A program made the translations under genes and the position numbers. From Aeromonas salmonicida subsp. salmonicida (GTDB lineage Bacteria > Pseudomonadota > Gammaproteobacteria > Enterobacterales > Aeromonadaceae): a stretch of 64,000 nt of DNA. A model generated the notes under the pieces. That model did not search any database, was not told the DNA's origin, and saw nothing but the letters and a program-made list of their open reading frames with translations. The first letter of the stretch is position 1. Each line of letters starts with the position of its first letter. The stretch is taken from the NCBI RefSeq assembly GCF_001643305.1, contig NZ_LSGW01000084.1:58650-122649 (forward strand). The letters are read 5' to 3'. This document shows, piece after piece, positions 12,615-23,197 of the stretch.

Positions 12615-13672
12615 ATGATGTTCAACCCTGTTGATCACCCCCACCGTCGTTTCAACCCGCTGACCGGTCAATATGTGCTGGTCTCCCCCCACAGGGCCAA
12701 GCGCCCCTGGCAGGGTCAGGTCGAGAAGGTCAGTCAGGCGCCGAGCCAATCCCACGATCCGGATTGTTTCCTCTGCGCGGGCAACCAGCGCGTCACCGGC
12801 GACAAGAACCCGGACTATCAGGGCACCTTCGTCTTCACCAACGACTTCGCCGCCCTGATGCAAGACACACCGGCCACCCGCGGCGACCAGGACCCCCTGC
12901 TGAAACTGGAAGCCGCCCGCGGCACCAGCCGGGTCATCTGCTTCTCGCCGGATCACGGCAAGACACTGCCCGAGCTGCCGCGGCCCGCCATAGAGGCAGT
13001 GATCACCACCTGGATGGAACAGGTGGCCGAGCTGTCGAGCCAGTGGCAATGGGTGCAGGTGTTTGAAAACAAGGGTGCCGTCATGGGCTGCTCCAACCCC
13101 CATCCCCATGGCCAGCTCTGGGGCAGCGACTTTCTGCCCAACGAGATCGCCCGCGAAGAGCAGCACCAGCGCGACTGGCTGGCCGAGCACGGCCGCCCGC
13201 TGCTGGTCGAATATGTGGAGCGGGAGCTGGCAGATCGCAGCCGCATCGTAGTGGAAACAGCACACTGGCTGGCAGTCGTTCCTTTCTGGGCCGCCTGGCC
13301 GTTCGAAACTCTGCTGCTGCCCAAGACCCATGTGCCCTCCCTGCTGAGCCTCACCCCCGAGCTGCAGCAGGATCTGGCGGTGGCGCTCAAGGAGCTCACC
13401 AGCCGTTACGACAATCTGTTCGAGTGCAGCTTTCCCTACTCCATGGGCTGGCACTTCGCCCCGCCCCATTCAGACTGCCCCGAGGCCTGGCAACTGCATG
13501 CCCACTTCTATCCGCCGCTGCTGCGCTCCGCCACAGTGCGCAAATTTATGGTGGGCTTCGAGATGCTGGCAGAGACCCAGCGCGATCTGACGCCGGAACA
13601 AGCGGCAGAACGACTTCGCGCACTCAGTCCAATCCACTACAAACACACCAGCCAAGCCAATGAGGAGGCCCT

Positions 13673-13676
<4 letters not shown>
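12615..13676 (+). CDS. galT: GalT, galactose-1-phosphate uridylyltransferase
   Basis: About 353 residues, very close to E. coli Gal[19 protein letters not shown] at the start, metal-binding CFLCAGN, and the HIT-type nucleophile site [10 protein letters not shown]. It transfers UMP from UDP-glucose to galactose-1-phosphate. Consecutive GTG-ATG-ATG codons make the exact start uncertain (12612, 12615 or 12618), with TGAGG upstream. The gap after galE is 80 bp, and its last bases overlap the galK ATG, implying translational coupling. Confidence 0.96.
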
Positions 13677-14821
<1,145 letters not shown>

Positions 14822-14912
14822 CAGCCTTCACACACCATGACGGCATGCACCCGATCATCACGACTGACAGTCATGTCTGCCGTACCCATACAAGCACAGG
14901 AGCGGGCAAGCC

Positions 14913-15893
14913 ATGACACCATTCGAGTTGGAAAATGAAGAAGGGCTGCGCCTGCGCGGCCTCGATTTTGGCGCCACCCTCACCTCCCTCACCCTGCCGG
15001 TGGCAGGCTCAAGGCGTGAAGTGCTGCTGGGCTGCGCCGATGAAGCCTATCCCGCACAACAGGTGTGGCTGGGCGCCGTCGCGGGCCGTTTTGCCAACCG
15101 CATCGGCGGGGCAGAGCTGGTGCATGATGGCCAGCACTGGGCTCTGGATGCCAATCAACCGCCTCACTGCCTGCACGGTGGACAGGAGGGGTTTCATCAC
15201 AGGATCTGGCAGATCAAGGAACAGGAATCGGATCGGGTCAAACTCGTCCTGCTGTCAAAGGCAGGGGATCAGGGCTTTCCCGGCAACTTGCGGGTGACGA
15301 TGGAGTATCGACTGGAACAGTACGACCTAGTGGTGGAGTTCAGAGCCAGCACCGATGCCCCTACTCCGATCAGCCTCACCAGCCACGCCTATTTCAATCT
15401 GGATGGGGGCAGCAAGGGCGGCGATGTGCGCGACCATGCCATCAGTCTCAATGCCGACTACTTCCTGCCTACCGACGGCAGCGGCCTGCCGCTGGCCATT
15501 GCGCCAGTGGAAGGTCCCTTCGATCTGCGGGTTGCACGCCCCATGGGCCTGGATTGGCTGAGCCACCCCCAGCAACGGCAGGCCAAGGGGTACGATCACG
15601 CTTTTCTCCTCAATGGTCCTGAACAGGGGCGAGCAGCGCAGGTGGTGTCGGGGGATAAACAGCTGACGATGGAGGTCTATACCAACCAGCCTTCGTTGCA
15701 GTTCTACACCGGCAACTGGCTGGCCAGCACGCCGAACCGCAGCGGTCAGCCCCATCAGGATTACGACGGCTTCTGCCTTGAAGCGCAGCAGCTGCCAGAC
15801 AGTCCCAACCGGCCAGCGCTTGGTGATCCCTGGCTGCTGCCGGGCCAGCACTATCATCACCAGACCCGTTACCGTTTTATCCCCGCAGACTAA
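14913..15893 (+). CDS. galM: GalM-type aldose 1-epimerase (mutarotase)
   Basis: A 326-residue galactose mutarotase family protein with a predicted beta-supersandwich fold. It carries AGRFANRIGGA, the catalytic-His region LTSHAYFNLDG, YDHAFLLN, and the catalytic-Glu region YDGFCLEAQQLPDSPN. It converts beta-D-galactose released by LacZ to the alpha form used by GalK. It is shorter than E. coli GalM (346). The AGGAG ribosome site lies within the duplicated segment. Last gene of galETKM. Confidence 0.94.
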   Translation: MTPFELENEEGLRLRGLDFGATLTSLTLPVAGSRREVLLGCADEAYPAQQVWLGAVAGRFANRIGGAELVHDGQHWALDANQPPHCLHGGQEGFHHRIWQIKEQESDRVKLVLLSKAGDQGFPGNLRVTMEYRLEQYDLVVEFRASTDAPTPISLTSHAYFNLDGGSKGGDVRDHAISLNADYFLPTDGSGLPLAIAPVEGPFDLRVARPMGLDWLSHPQQRQAKGYDHAFLLNGPEQGRAAQVVSGDKQLTMEVYTNQPSLQFYTGNWLASTPNRSGQPHQDYDGFCLEAQQLPDSPNRPALGDPWLLPGQHYHHQTRYRFIPAD

Positions 15894-15940
15894 AACAGGT
15901 GCTGGTGGCGTCATTCTCCCGACCTCCCCTCTGACAACGA

Positions 15941-15966
15941 GGCGCTTTGTTTGCGCCCTTTCTTCC
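15941..15966 (+). terminator. Probable terminator of galETKM
   Basis: The stem GGCGC/GCGCC with a seven-base loop is followed by CTTTCTT. The stem is short, so efficiency is uncertain. Confidence 0.5.
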
Positions 15967-16044
15967 GACAAGGGTGGGGGCTTTGGCCAACGACACCGGG
16001 CATGACAGCACACTGACAGTTATCGAGCCGATTCAGGAGTCTTT

Positions 16045-17040
16045 ATGGATGACAACTACCTAGCCGCCCCCGACCGTTACCAGCGCCAACCCTATCGATC
16101 CGTCGGCCGCCACGGCCTGCGCCTGCCCAGCATAGGGCTGGGGCTGGGGCACAACTTCGGCGAGGGGAGCGATCCCGCCAGGGTGAAAGCCATGGTGCAT
16201 CAGGCATTCGATCTTGGCATCACCCACTTCGATCTCGCCAACAACTACGGGCCGCCCCCCGGCTCTGCCGAGACCTGCTTCGGCGGCGTGCTCAAACGCA
16301 GTCTGGCTCCTTACAGAGACGAGCTGATCATCGCCAGCAAGGCGGGTTATGTGATGTGGGACGGCCCCTACGGCGACGGCGGCAGCGCCAAGTATCTGTT
16401 TGCCAGCCTGCATCAGAGTCTGCGCCGGCTCGGACTCGACTACCTGGACATCTTCTATCACCACAGGCCGGATCCCCGCACCCCGCTGGAGGAAACCTGC
16501 CAGGTACTGGCGCTCATGGTGCGTCAGGGCAAGGCGCTCTATGTCGGCCTTTCCAACTATCCGGCCGAACTGGCCGCCCGGGCGGCGAACCGGCTGGCCG
16601 AACTCGGGACCCCCTGCCTGGTCAATCAGCTCAAATACTCACTGTTCCAGCGGGAAATAGAGGCCGAAACCCTGCCGGTCTGCCGCGAGCAAGGCGTTGG
16701 CGTGGTGGCCTTTTCGCCACTGGCTGGCGGCCTGCTCAGCGACCGTTATCTGGCGGGCATACCGGCGGATTCCCGTGCCGCCAGCGGTAGCCCCTTTCTC
16801 AAGCCGGAACAAATCACTCCGGACAAGCTGGCCAGGATCCGGGCCCTGCACACCCTGGCGCAGCAGCGAGGACAGGATCTGTCACAACTGGCGCTGCAGT
16901 GGGTGCTGCGCGATCCCGTGGTGAGCTGCGCCCTGATTGGCGCCAGCAGCCCCGAGCAGATAGTGAACGCTGTCGATGCCCTCGCCTTACCCCCGCTGGA
17001 TGAGCCGTTGCAACGGCAGATAGAGACGACCCTGGCCTGA
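16045..17040 (+). CDS. Aldo-keto reductase of the YghZ/Gpr type
   Basis: A 331-residue TIM-barrel NADPH oxidoreductase. Its N-terminus closely follows E. coli YghZ, an L-glyceraldehyde-3-phosphate reductase: FDLANNYGPPPGSAE contains catalytic Asp and Tyr, IIASKAGY the Lys, and IFYHHRPD the His. The C-terminal cofactor region LIGASSPEQI is present. It is slightly shorter than YghZ at the C-terminus. The substrate is not shown by the sequence; detoxification of small aldehydes is the family expectation. CAGGAG lies upstream of the ATG. It follows the gal operon after a probable terminator and may be independent. Confidence 0.88.
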   Translation: MDDNYLAAPDRYQRQPYRSVGRHGLRLPSIGLGLGHNFGEGSDPARVKAMVHQAFDLGITHFDLANNYGPPPGSAETCFGGVLKRSLAPYRDELIIASKAGYVMWDGPYGDGGSAKYLFASLHQSLRRLGLDYLDIFYHHRPDPRTPLEETCQVLALMVRQGKALYVGLSNYPAELAARAANRLAELGTPCLVNQLKYSLFQREIEAETLPVCREQGVGVVAFSPLAGGLLSDRYLAGIPADSRAASGSPFLKPEQITPDKLARIRALHTLAQQRGQDLSQLALQWVLRDPVVSCALIGASSPEQIVNAVDALALPPLDEPLQRQIETTLA

Positions 17041-17298
17041 CTCTCTCGCGCCGCCGCTCTTGCAAGGGGGAGGAGCCACTGTTGCATCGGCGTGGACAAG
17101 AGGGGCGTGACAGCGGCACCTTCCCCGAGATATGGGCCCCCTCCCCTGGCAAAGGGATCTGGCAACCCTGTATGACGACAGTCCCTCACAGCGCCCCAAT
17201 ATTTTCTGGTTGCCTGCCCGGTTTTCCTCCATCATTGGCCACCCCGACCCAGCTCGGGGTTGACCTTATCCGGACCAATCAACCAAGAGATCTGAACC

Positions 17299-18114
17299 AT
17301 GACAGAGTCTTACGCCCTGTTTGTCGCCTTTGTGCTGGGCATAGTAGAGGGCCTGACCGAGTTTCTGCCCGTTTCCTCGACCGGCCACATGATCATCGTC
17401 GGCCACCTGCTGGGCTTCGAAGGGCCCAAGGCCGCCACCTTCGAAGTGGTGATCCAGATGGGCTCCATTCTCGCTGTCGTGGCCGTCTTCTGGCGCCGCC
17501 TGTTTGGCTTGATTGGCATCCACTTTGGCCAGAAACCACCTCAGGATCACGCCACCCTCTCCCTGGTGCACATCATCCTCGGCATGCTGCCCGCCGTGAT
17601 CATCGGCTTGGGAATTCACAGCTGGATCAAGGCCAACCTGTTCGGACCGGAAACCGTGATGTACGCCCTGGTTGCCGGCGGCATCTTGCTGATCATCGCC
17701 GAGAAGTTTCGTCCGACGGTACGCTCCGAGACCCTGGATGACATCAGCTACAAGCAGGCGTTCGGCATAGGTCTGTTCCAGTGTCTGGCGCTCTGGCCCG
17801 GTTTCTCCCGCTCCGGTGCCACCATCAGCGGCGGCATGCTGATGGGGATCAGCCGTCAGGCAGCTGCCGAGTTCTCCTTCATTCTGGCGGTGCCCATGAT
17901 GGTGGCGGCAAGCGGGCTGGATCTCTACAAGAGCCGCGACCTCCTCTCCATGGCCGACTTTCCCATGTTTGCGGTGGGGTTCATCACTGCCTTCGTGGTC
18001 GCCATGATTGCCATCAAGACCTTCCTGGCGCTGATCCGTCGCCTCGACTTCATCCCGTTCGCCATATACCGCTTCATCGTAGCCTTCGCCGTCTACCTGG
18101 TGTTTGTTGCCTGA
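17299..18114 (+). CDS. uppP: UppP (BacA), undecaprenyl-diphosphate phosphatase
   Basis: A 271-residue polytopic membrane protein. It has both family signatures: [14 protein letters not shown] near the N-terminus with the catalytic Glu/His, and [14 protein letters not shown] in the second half. It recycles the lipid carrier C55-PP to C55-P for peptidoglycan and O-antigen synthesis and confers bacitracin tolerance. The ribosome site is weak (AGAG). The 258 bp upstream (17041-17298) contain no gene I can support. Ends before a strong bidirectional terminator. Confidence 0.96.
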   Translation: MTESYALFVAFVLGIVEGLTEFLPVSSTGHMIIVGHLLGFEGPKAATFEVVIQMGSILAVVAVFWRRLFGLIGIHFGQKPPQDHATLSLVHIILGMLPAVIIGLGIHSWIKANLFGPETVMYALVAGGILLIIAEKFRPTVRSETLDDISYKQAFGIGLFQCLALWPGFSRSGATISGGMLMGISRQAAAEFSFILAVPMMVAASGLDLYKSRDLLSMADFPMFAVGFITAFVVAMIAIKTFLALIRRLDFIPFAIYRFIVAFAVYLVFVA

Positions 18115-18134
18115 TGACAGGCAAATAGCCGAAT

Positions 18135-18162
18135 GAAAAAGGGACCTTTCGGTCCCTTTTTC
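18135..18162. terminator. Bidirectional terminator between uppP and chrR
   Basis: GAAAAAGGGACC-TTTC-GGTCCCTTTTTC is symmetrical, with A- and T-runs on each side, serving both convergent genes. Confidence 0.92.
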
Positions 18163-18177
18163 TATTGCTGCCCCACC

Positions 18178-18855
18178 TCAATAGAGACGATGGGTGATGC
18201 CGTTGAGCAGCCGCGACAGTCCCTTGGTGAACTGGACCGGCGCATCCTGCACCGTGTAGCAGAGGCAACCATCCGGCGTATGCGGGCTGTGGGCATGGCT
18301 GGCATCGCGCCAGATGAAGTCCCCCGCCTGATAGCAGGTGTCACCATCCTGCATGTTGCCCGCCAGCAACAGGGTCAGCTCATAACCCTGATGGGTGTGC
18401 TCGGGGATACGACCACCGGCCTCGATGTGAAGCAGACTGGCGCGGGCCCCCATTTCGTCCAGCGGCAAACTGTGCTGGCGAATGGCACCGATATGGCGCC
18501 ACTTGGGGGCATGGTGACGGGCAAGTACCCTGGGCAGGCGGTATGAATGGCCGGCTACCTGCAATTCGGGGGTGGACGACGCCGGTTGGCCGAGCTCGGC
18601 CTGGCTAGCCACTGGCTGCTGCAATATGCCGGCCAGAACGGCGTCGAGTCCGGCTGGCATGGGCTCGCTCACCTCGGCTGGCTGCTCGGTCGGCTCCAGA
18701 TACTGGCGAGCCAGTTCCTCTTCGCAGGCTCGCAGACTGGCAGCACACTCGGGGCAGAGCTCACAATGGGCAGAGACACCGACGGCCAGCGGCAGGGGCA
18801 GCTCGTCGGCAGCGAAGGCGCGCAACATGGCGTGAGTCGGATGGGTTTTAATCAT
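18178..18855 (-). CDS. chrR: ChrR-type zinc anti-sigma factor with C-terminal cupin
   Basis: A 225-residue anti-sigma factor. The N-terminal ZAS domain carries an upstream His (near residue 5-9) and the H-x3-C-x2-C motif in AHCELCPEC. A linker leads to a cupin (about residues 105-215) with metal-ligand pattern RIPEHTHQGYELTLLL and SHAHSPHT. By analogy with Rhodobacter ChrR it would hold the ECF sigma factor inactive until singlet oxygen or organic peroxide acts. It overlaps the sigma gene by eight bases, so the two are translationally coupled. Confidence 0.92.
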   Translation of the reverse strand: MIKTHPTHAMLRAFAADELPLPLAVGVSAHCELCPECAASLRACEEELARQYLEPTEQPAEVSEPMPAGLDAVLAGILQQPVASQAELGQPASSTPELQVAGHSYRLPRVLARHHAPKWRHIGAIRQHSLPLDEMGARASLLHIEAGGRIPEHTHQGYELTLLLAGNMQDGDTCYQAGDFIWRDASHAHSPHTPDGCLCYTVQDAPVQFTKGLSRLLNGITHRLY

Positions 18856-19468
18856 GGCCTTGCTCCACTTGCTCTTTCAATTTCTGTAATGCCAGTCTGA
18901 GGCGAGATTTGATGGTGCCAAGAGGCACGCCGAGTCGCTCCGCCAGCTCCTGCTGGGAGAACTCCTGCAGATAGATGCCGCGCACCACCTGCTGTTGCGG
19001 TTCCGGCAGGGTGGCAAGATAGTGCGCCATCTGGCGGGTCAGCACCGCATCCTCACCACCGCTCAGGTGCTCCTCTTCCGCTCTGAACTCCAGCATGGGC
19101 CACAACTCCTCGGCGCAGAGATCCTCCTTGCTGGCGCGGCGGCGGCGCAGCATGTCGAAGCTCTGGTTGCGCATGACGGTGTAGATCCAGGTGGTTGGTG
19201 CCCCCTTCTCGGGGTGGTAGAGACGAGCCTTCTGCCACACCAGCAGCATGGTCTCCTGTACCAGCTCCATGGCGTTGGCCTCGCTGCCGAGGTGACGCAG
19301 GCCGTAGCTGCGAATGCGCGGCGCAAAGTGAGTGAACAGAGTGGCAAACGCGGCCTTGTCGGCATGTTCGGCCACCCGGATGAGAAGAGACTTCAGATCG
19401 CCATCTGGATTGTCCATGGGGGGCGATATCCTGCGCAGAGTCGATTGGGGTTGGCCAGTATATGCCAT
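18848..19468 (-). CDS. rpoE: ECF sigma factor, RpoE/ECF11 (ChrR-partner) type
   Basis: A 206-residue ECF sigma factor. Region 2 is seen in FATLFTHFAPRIRSYGLRHL through MELVQETMLLVWQKA and TWIYTVMRNQSFDMLRRRR. Region 4 is seen in LPEPQQQVVRGIYLQEFSQQELAERLGVPLGTIKSR. It is paired with a ChrR anti-sigma, the arrangement that defines the ECF11 photooxidative/peroxide-stress group, rather than RseA. This is not the cell-envelope RpoE. The start at 19468 is about 25 nt downstream of the candidate autoregulatory promoter with AAGG upstream; ATG at 19417 is the alternative. Confidence 0.9.
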   Translation of the reverse strand: MAYTGQPQSTLRRISPPMDNPDGDLKSLLIRVAEHADKAAFATLFTHFAPRIRSYGLRHLGSEANAMELVQETMLLVWQKARLYHPEKGAPTTWIYTVMRNQSFDMLRRRRASKEDLCAEELWPMLEFRAEEEHLSGGEDAVLTRQMAHYLATLPEPQQQVVRGIYLQEFSQQELAERLGVPLGTIKSRLRLALQKLKEQVEQGHD

Positions 19469-19500
19469 TGCGCCATACCTTGAATGTTGTGGTCATCACC

Positions 19501-19527
19501 ATTACGCCTGACGCGGAAAAAGGATCA
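19501..19527 (-). promoter_or_regulatory. Candidate ECF11 autoregulatory promoter for rpoE-chrR
   Basis: TGATCC, a 15-bp spacer and CGTAAT lie directly upstream of the sigma gene on its strand. This agrees with the TGATC/CGTA type of sequence described for ECF11 sigma factors. Start of transcription would be near 19494. Confidence 0.68.
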
Positions 19528-19549
19528 CCCGTGGGTCGCACATTCGCGC

Positions 19550-20116
19550 TCAATGAGTGGCAACCAGCAGGCCCCTCAGCAGGGAAAGCGCGGGCAGGTT
19601 GTTCTCCGCCGCCAGCAGCCACTGCTTCTGCTCCACGGGAATAGGCAACACCTCCAGCCAGCGCTGGGCCACCCAGCTGGCATCATCCCAGTCGGGGTTG
19701 TGGTAGAGAGCCGCATACTCCGGGTAGTCGTTGAACACCTCCTGCAATGCACTGACCAGGGAGTGCTGGTCGGCATTGAGTCGTCCTGTCTGCCAGAGCG
19801 GCAGCAGTTCCACCTCGCCGACTCTCAGCCCGTCGGACTCCTGCCACAGATCGGCGATCCTGACCCGTTCCATGCCGAGCACTGTAATGCCCAGCAGACC
19901 GTCCGGCAGTTGATCGAAATCGACTATTCGCACCCGGGTGGCGATGGGGTACATGTTGCGCAGCGCATCGGGCTGACGGGGGTCGAGCATGCAGAGCACA
20001 AAGCCCTGATCTCCCGCCTCGGCGATCATGCGCTGATATCTGGGCTCGAAGATGCGCAGCGGCATGATGCCACCGGGCAGCAGGTGAGCCGAGAGGGGAA
20101 ACAGCGCCAGTTTCAT
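19550..20116 (-). CDS. LON substrate-binding domain protein
   Basis: A 188-residue stand-alone LON N-terminal domain protein. It opens MKLALFPLSAHLLPGGIMPLRIFEPRYQRMI, the hallmark of the LonA substrate-binding fold, and has no ATPase or protease domain. Cellular function is unknown; such proteins may recognise damaged or unfolded proteins. The start at 20116 is supported by AGAGGA upstream; a longer frame to 20209 lacks similarity. It lies just upstream of the ECF sigma gene on the same strand, and its own promoter region has a similar candidate ECF motif, so it may be part of the same stress response. Confidence 0.85.
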   Translation of the reverse strand: MKLALFPLSAHLLPGGIMPLRIFEPRYQRMIAEAGDQGFVLCMLDPRQPDALRNMYPIATRVRIVDFDQLPDGLLGITVLGMERVRIADLWQESDGLRVGEVELLPLWQTGRLNADQHSLVSALQEVFNDYPEYAALYHNPDWDDASWVAQRWLEVLPIPVEQKQWLLAAENNLPALSLLRGLLVATH

Positions 20117-20146
20117 CAGGTTATTCCTCTGTTGGAGATGCTTCTT

Positions 20147-20174
20147 GATACGACGGCCGCACCAGAGCAGATCA
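20147..20174 (-). promoter_or_regulatory. Candidate second ECF11 promoter, for the LON-domain gene
   Basis: TGATCT, a 16-bp spacer and CGTATC lie about 31 bp before the LON-domain start, resembling the rpoE promoter element 650 bp away. The remaining 20175-20429 is the argS leader; it has a TAAAAT/TATATAT-rich segment near 20372-20395 that may hold the argS promoter, and nothing else I can call. Confidence 0.5.
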
Positions 20175-20429
20175 TTGAGTGCCAGTTGGAATAGAAAAAC
20201 CCTTAACAATCAGGGGAAAATAGCCTGGACAACCCGATTCGATATGCAGTAGAAATGGATAAGCACCGCTTATCCCAGTGAATATTCTGGATAGTGGTGG
20301 CAAATGCAGTGAAATATCCGCCCGACCAACTCTGGCGGGCCGTCCCTATAGTTTTCTCGGGCCGATGCGGGTAAAATTCACGCCCTTATATATCAGTCAT
20401 TTTTCGACGCGCAACCTTGGTGGTCAGTT

Positions 20430-22175
20430 ATGAAAGAGCATATTCATCATCTACTTGAACAAACGGTAGCCAATCTCAAGTCAGCAGGCGTCTTGCCGGC
20501 GGACCTGGAAGCCCGGGTGCAAGTAGACCGATGCAAGGAGAAGGCTCACGGTGATCTGGCCACCAATCTGGCCATGCTGCTGGCCAAACCGGCCCGCAAG
20601 AATCCCCGTGAGCTGGCCGCTGCCATCATTGAAAACCTGCCCGCCTCGGATCTGATCGCCAAGGTCGAGATCGCCGGTCCCGGCTTCATCAACTTCTTCT
20701 TCGACCAGCGCTGGCTGGCCGGCCAGGTGGAAACCATGGTGACCAGCGCCAACGCCAACGTGAAGCTGCCGACGCCGCAAACCGTGGTGGTGGACTACTC
20801 GGCGCCGAACGTCGCCAAAGAGATGGCGGTGCACCACATCCGCTCTACCGTGCTCGGTGATGTGGCAGCTCGTGCTCTGGAGTTCCTCGGCCATAAGGTT
20901 GTGCGCGCCAACCACATTGGTGACTGGGGTACCCAGTTCGGCATGCTGATCGCCTATCTGGAGAAGATGGCCAACGAGCACGCCAGCGACATGGCGCTCA
21001 AGGATCTGGAAGCCTTCTACACCCAGGCCAAGCGTTGCTACGACGAAGACGAAGCCTTCGCCGAGCGTGCGCGCAACTACGTGGTCAAGCTGCAAGGTGG
21101 CGATGAGTACTGCCGCACCATGTGGAAGAAGCTGGTCGACATGACCATGGAACAGAACCAGATCAACTACGACCGCCTGAATGTCTCCCTGACCAACAAG
21201 GACATCATGGGCGAGTCCATGTACAACGACATGCTGCCGGAGATCGTTGCCGACCTGAAAGCCAAAGGGCTGGCGGTCGAGAGCGAAGGCGCCACCGTTG
21301 TCTTCCTGGACGAATTCAAGAACAAGGATGGCGAGCCCATGGGCGTCATCATCCAGAAGAGCGATGGCGGTTTCCTCTACACCACCACCGACATCGCCTG
21401 TGCCAAATACCGTTATGAAACCCTGGGCGCCGACCGGGTCATGTATTTCATCGACTCCCGTCAGCACCAGCATCTGATGCAGGCCTGGACCATCACCCGC
21501 AAGGCGGGCTATGTACCGGAATCCGTACCGCTCGAGCACCACGCCTTCGGCATGATGCTGGGCAAGGATGGCCGTCCCTACAAGACCCGCTCCGGTGGTA
21601 CCGTCAAGCTGGTTGACCTGCTCAATGAAGCGGAAGAGCGCGCGACCGCCCTGCTGGAGAGCCGCAACAGCGACCTTTCTGCCGAAGAGAAGGCCAACGT
21701 GGTCAACGCCATCGCCATGGGCGCGGTGAAGTATGCGGATCTCTCCAAGAACCGCACCACAGACTACATCTTCGACTGGGACATGATGCTGTCATTTGAA
21801 GGCAACACTGCGCCCTATCTGCAGTATGCCTACACCCGCATCCAGTCCATCTTCCGCAAAGCCAACATCGATGCCAGCACGCTTATTGGCAACGTGACCC
21901 TGAACGAAGAGGCGGAAGAGGTACTGGCCCAGAAGCTGATCCAGTTCTCCGACGCGGTCAACGGCGTTGCCGACAAAGGCATGCCGCACCTGCTCTGTAC
22001 CTATCTGTACGAGCTGTCAGGCAACTTCATGACCTTCTACGAAGCCTGTCCGATCAACAAGGATGGCGTCGATGAAGCCACCCGCCAGAGCCGCCTGCTG
22101 CTGTGCACCGCCACTGCCAAGGTCCTGAAACTGGGTCTGGGCGTGCTGGGCATTCATACCCTGGAGCGCATGTAA
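20430..22175 (+). CDS. argS: ArgS, arginyl-tRNA synthetase with atypical HIGH motif
   Basis: A 581-residue class I synthetase, full length against E. coli (577). The N-terminal Add-1 domain is followed by SAPNVAKEM and the Rossmann active site with [20 protein letters not shown]. The C-terminal anticodon domain has [13 protein letters not shown] and ends GIHTLERM. The catalytic HIGH box, which reads HVGH in E. coli and most bacteria, reads AVHH here (residues 133-136, codons GCG GTG CAC CAC). The rest is strongly conserved and shows no frame disruption. The gene must function if it is the only argS. It is followed after three bases by ftsN. Confidence 0.96.
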   Translation: MKEHIHHLLEQTVANLKSAGVLPADLEARVQVDRCKEKAHGDLATNLAMLLAKPARKNPRELAAAIIENLPASDLIAKVEIAGPGFINFFFDQRWLAGQVETMVTSANANVKLPTPQTVVVDYSAPNVAKEMAVHHIRSTVLGDVAARALEFLGHKVVRANHIGDWGTQFGMLIAYLEKMANEHASDMALKDLEAFYTQAKRCYDEDEAFAERARNYVVKLQGGDEYCRTMWKKLVDMTMEQNQINYDRLNVSLTNKDIMGESMYNDMLPEIVADLKAKGLAVESEGATVVFLDEFKNKDGEPMGVIIQKSDGGFLYTTTDIACAKYRYETLGADRVMYFIDSRQHQHLMQAWTITRKAGYVPESVPLEHHAFGMMLGKDGRPYKTRSGGTVKLVDLLNEAEERATALLESRNSDLSAEEKANVVNAIAMGAVKYADLSKNRTTDYIFDWDMMLSFEGNTAPYLQYAYTRIQSIFRKANIDASTLIGNVTLNEEAEEVLAQKLIQFSDAVNGVADKGMPHLLCTYLYELSGNFMTFYEACPINKDGVDEATRQSRLLLCTATAKVLKLGLGVLGIHTLERM

Positions 22176-22178
22176 TAG

Positions 22179-23006
22179 ATGGCAACCCGGGATTACGTCG
22201 GCAACAGCCCGAGAAGACGGGCCGGTGGTCGTAACACCAAGAAAGCGGCACCTCGCCGCTTTCCTGTTATCCCGGCACTGCTGGCCGGGGCGCTGCTGGC
22301 GGGTTTCGGCGGCTTCCTTTACATGATCAATGGCAAGGGCAGCGATGCCCCCACCATTGAAGAACAGGTCAAGGCCAACAAGCCCAAAACGCAGAACAAT
22401 GCTCTACCCCAGGAGAAGTGGAGCTATATCGAACGGCTTGAAAACAAGCAGGTCGATGTCATAGCGCCACCTCCCCAGCCGGGTGTGTTGCCGCCGCCAC
22501 CGGCGGAGACGCTCACCCTGCAGCCGGAGAAACTGCCGCAGCCGGTGCCGACCGACATCCCCCAACCGGGTACGCCCATTGGTCAGGTGCAGCCCTACAA
22601 GCCGCAACCGGTTCAACCGGCCAAACCCGCCCCTGTGGCCAGCGCCCAGGAGCAGGTGATCGATCGTCAGGCGGACCGGGAGCGGATGGAGCGGGAGATC
22701 CGTGCAGAACTGGAACGTGAGCGGGCCGCTGCGCCCAAACCACAAGTTGCGGCAGCCACGGGCGACGACAGCGGACGCTACATGATGCAGTGCGCCGCCC
22801 TGCGTTCGCAGGATTCTGCCGAATCGCTCAAGGCCCGTATCGCCTTCACCGCCGGGCTCTCCTCCAGCCTGCAAGTTGTCAACGGGGCCGGTGGTGCCGT
22901 CTACAAGGTGATGGTGGGTCCGTTCAGCGGCAAGGCAGCCACAGATGCGGCCAACCGCAAGCTGCAAAGCGCTGGCATCAGCGGTTGCATCCCCAAGAAG
23001 GGGTGA
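22179..23006 (+). CDS. ftsN: FtsN, essential cell-division protein with SPOR domain
   Basis: A 275-residue bitopic protein. A short basic cytoplasmic tail starting MATRDYVGNSPRRRAGG comes first, then one transmembrane helix (about residues 30-49), a proline/glutamine-rich periplasmic linker, a charged helix (RERMEREIRAELERERA) and a C-terminal SPOR domain (about 195-275) that binds denuded peptidoglycan. The cytoplasmic start resembles E. coli MAQRDYVRRS. FtsN activates septal synthesis through FtsA and FtsQLB. It sits between argS and hslV, as in related gamma-proteobacteria, with a strong terminator after it. Confidence 0.93.
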   Translation: MATRDYVGNSPRRRAGGRNTKKAAPRRFPVIPALLAGALLAGFGGFLYMINGKGSDAPTIEEQVKANKPKTQNNALPQEKWSYIERLENKQVDVIAPPPQPGVLPPPPAETLTLQPEKLPQPVPTDIPQPGTPIGQVQPYKPQPVQPAKPAPVASAQEQVIDRQADRERMEREIRAELERERAAAPKPQVAAATGDDSGRYMMQCAALRSQDSAESLKARIAFTAGLSSSLQVVNGAGGAVYKVMVGPFSGKAATDAANRKLQSAGISGCIPKKG

Positions 23007-23025
23007 ACCCTGTCAGGGGAACCTT

Positions 23026-23065
23026 GAGAAAGGGCCGGGTCGACAGACCCGGCCCTTTCTCTTTT
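23026..23065 (+). terminator. Terminator after ftsN
   Basis: The long perfect stem GAGAAAGGGCCGGGTC/GACCCGGCCCTTTCTC is followed by TTTTC. Confidence 0.9.
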
Positions 23066-23197
23066 CTGCGCCACCAAGTCTCGATAGAGGTCGACCCGCT
23101 TCGGATACTCCCCCAGGGTTGAAAAGCCAGGCAGGCATCCCCATCTTTCTTGCCATGCACAGTCAGGCCGTTATTCGGCTCAAGCGAGGTAAGTAAA

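Noticed and set aside
12360..13469. 369-codon frame antisense to galE/galT
   Set aside because: Opposite strand of conserved genes, composition typical of a shadow.
18848..19468. Envelope-stress RpoE (RseA partner)
   Set aside because: The adjoining anti-sigma is a cytosolic zinc ChrR type with a cupin, not a membrane RseA.
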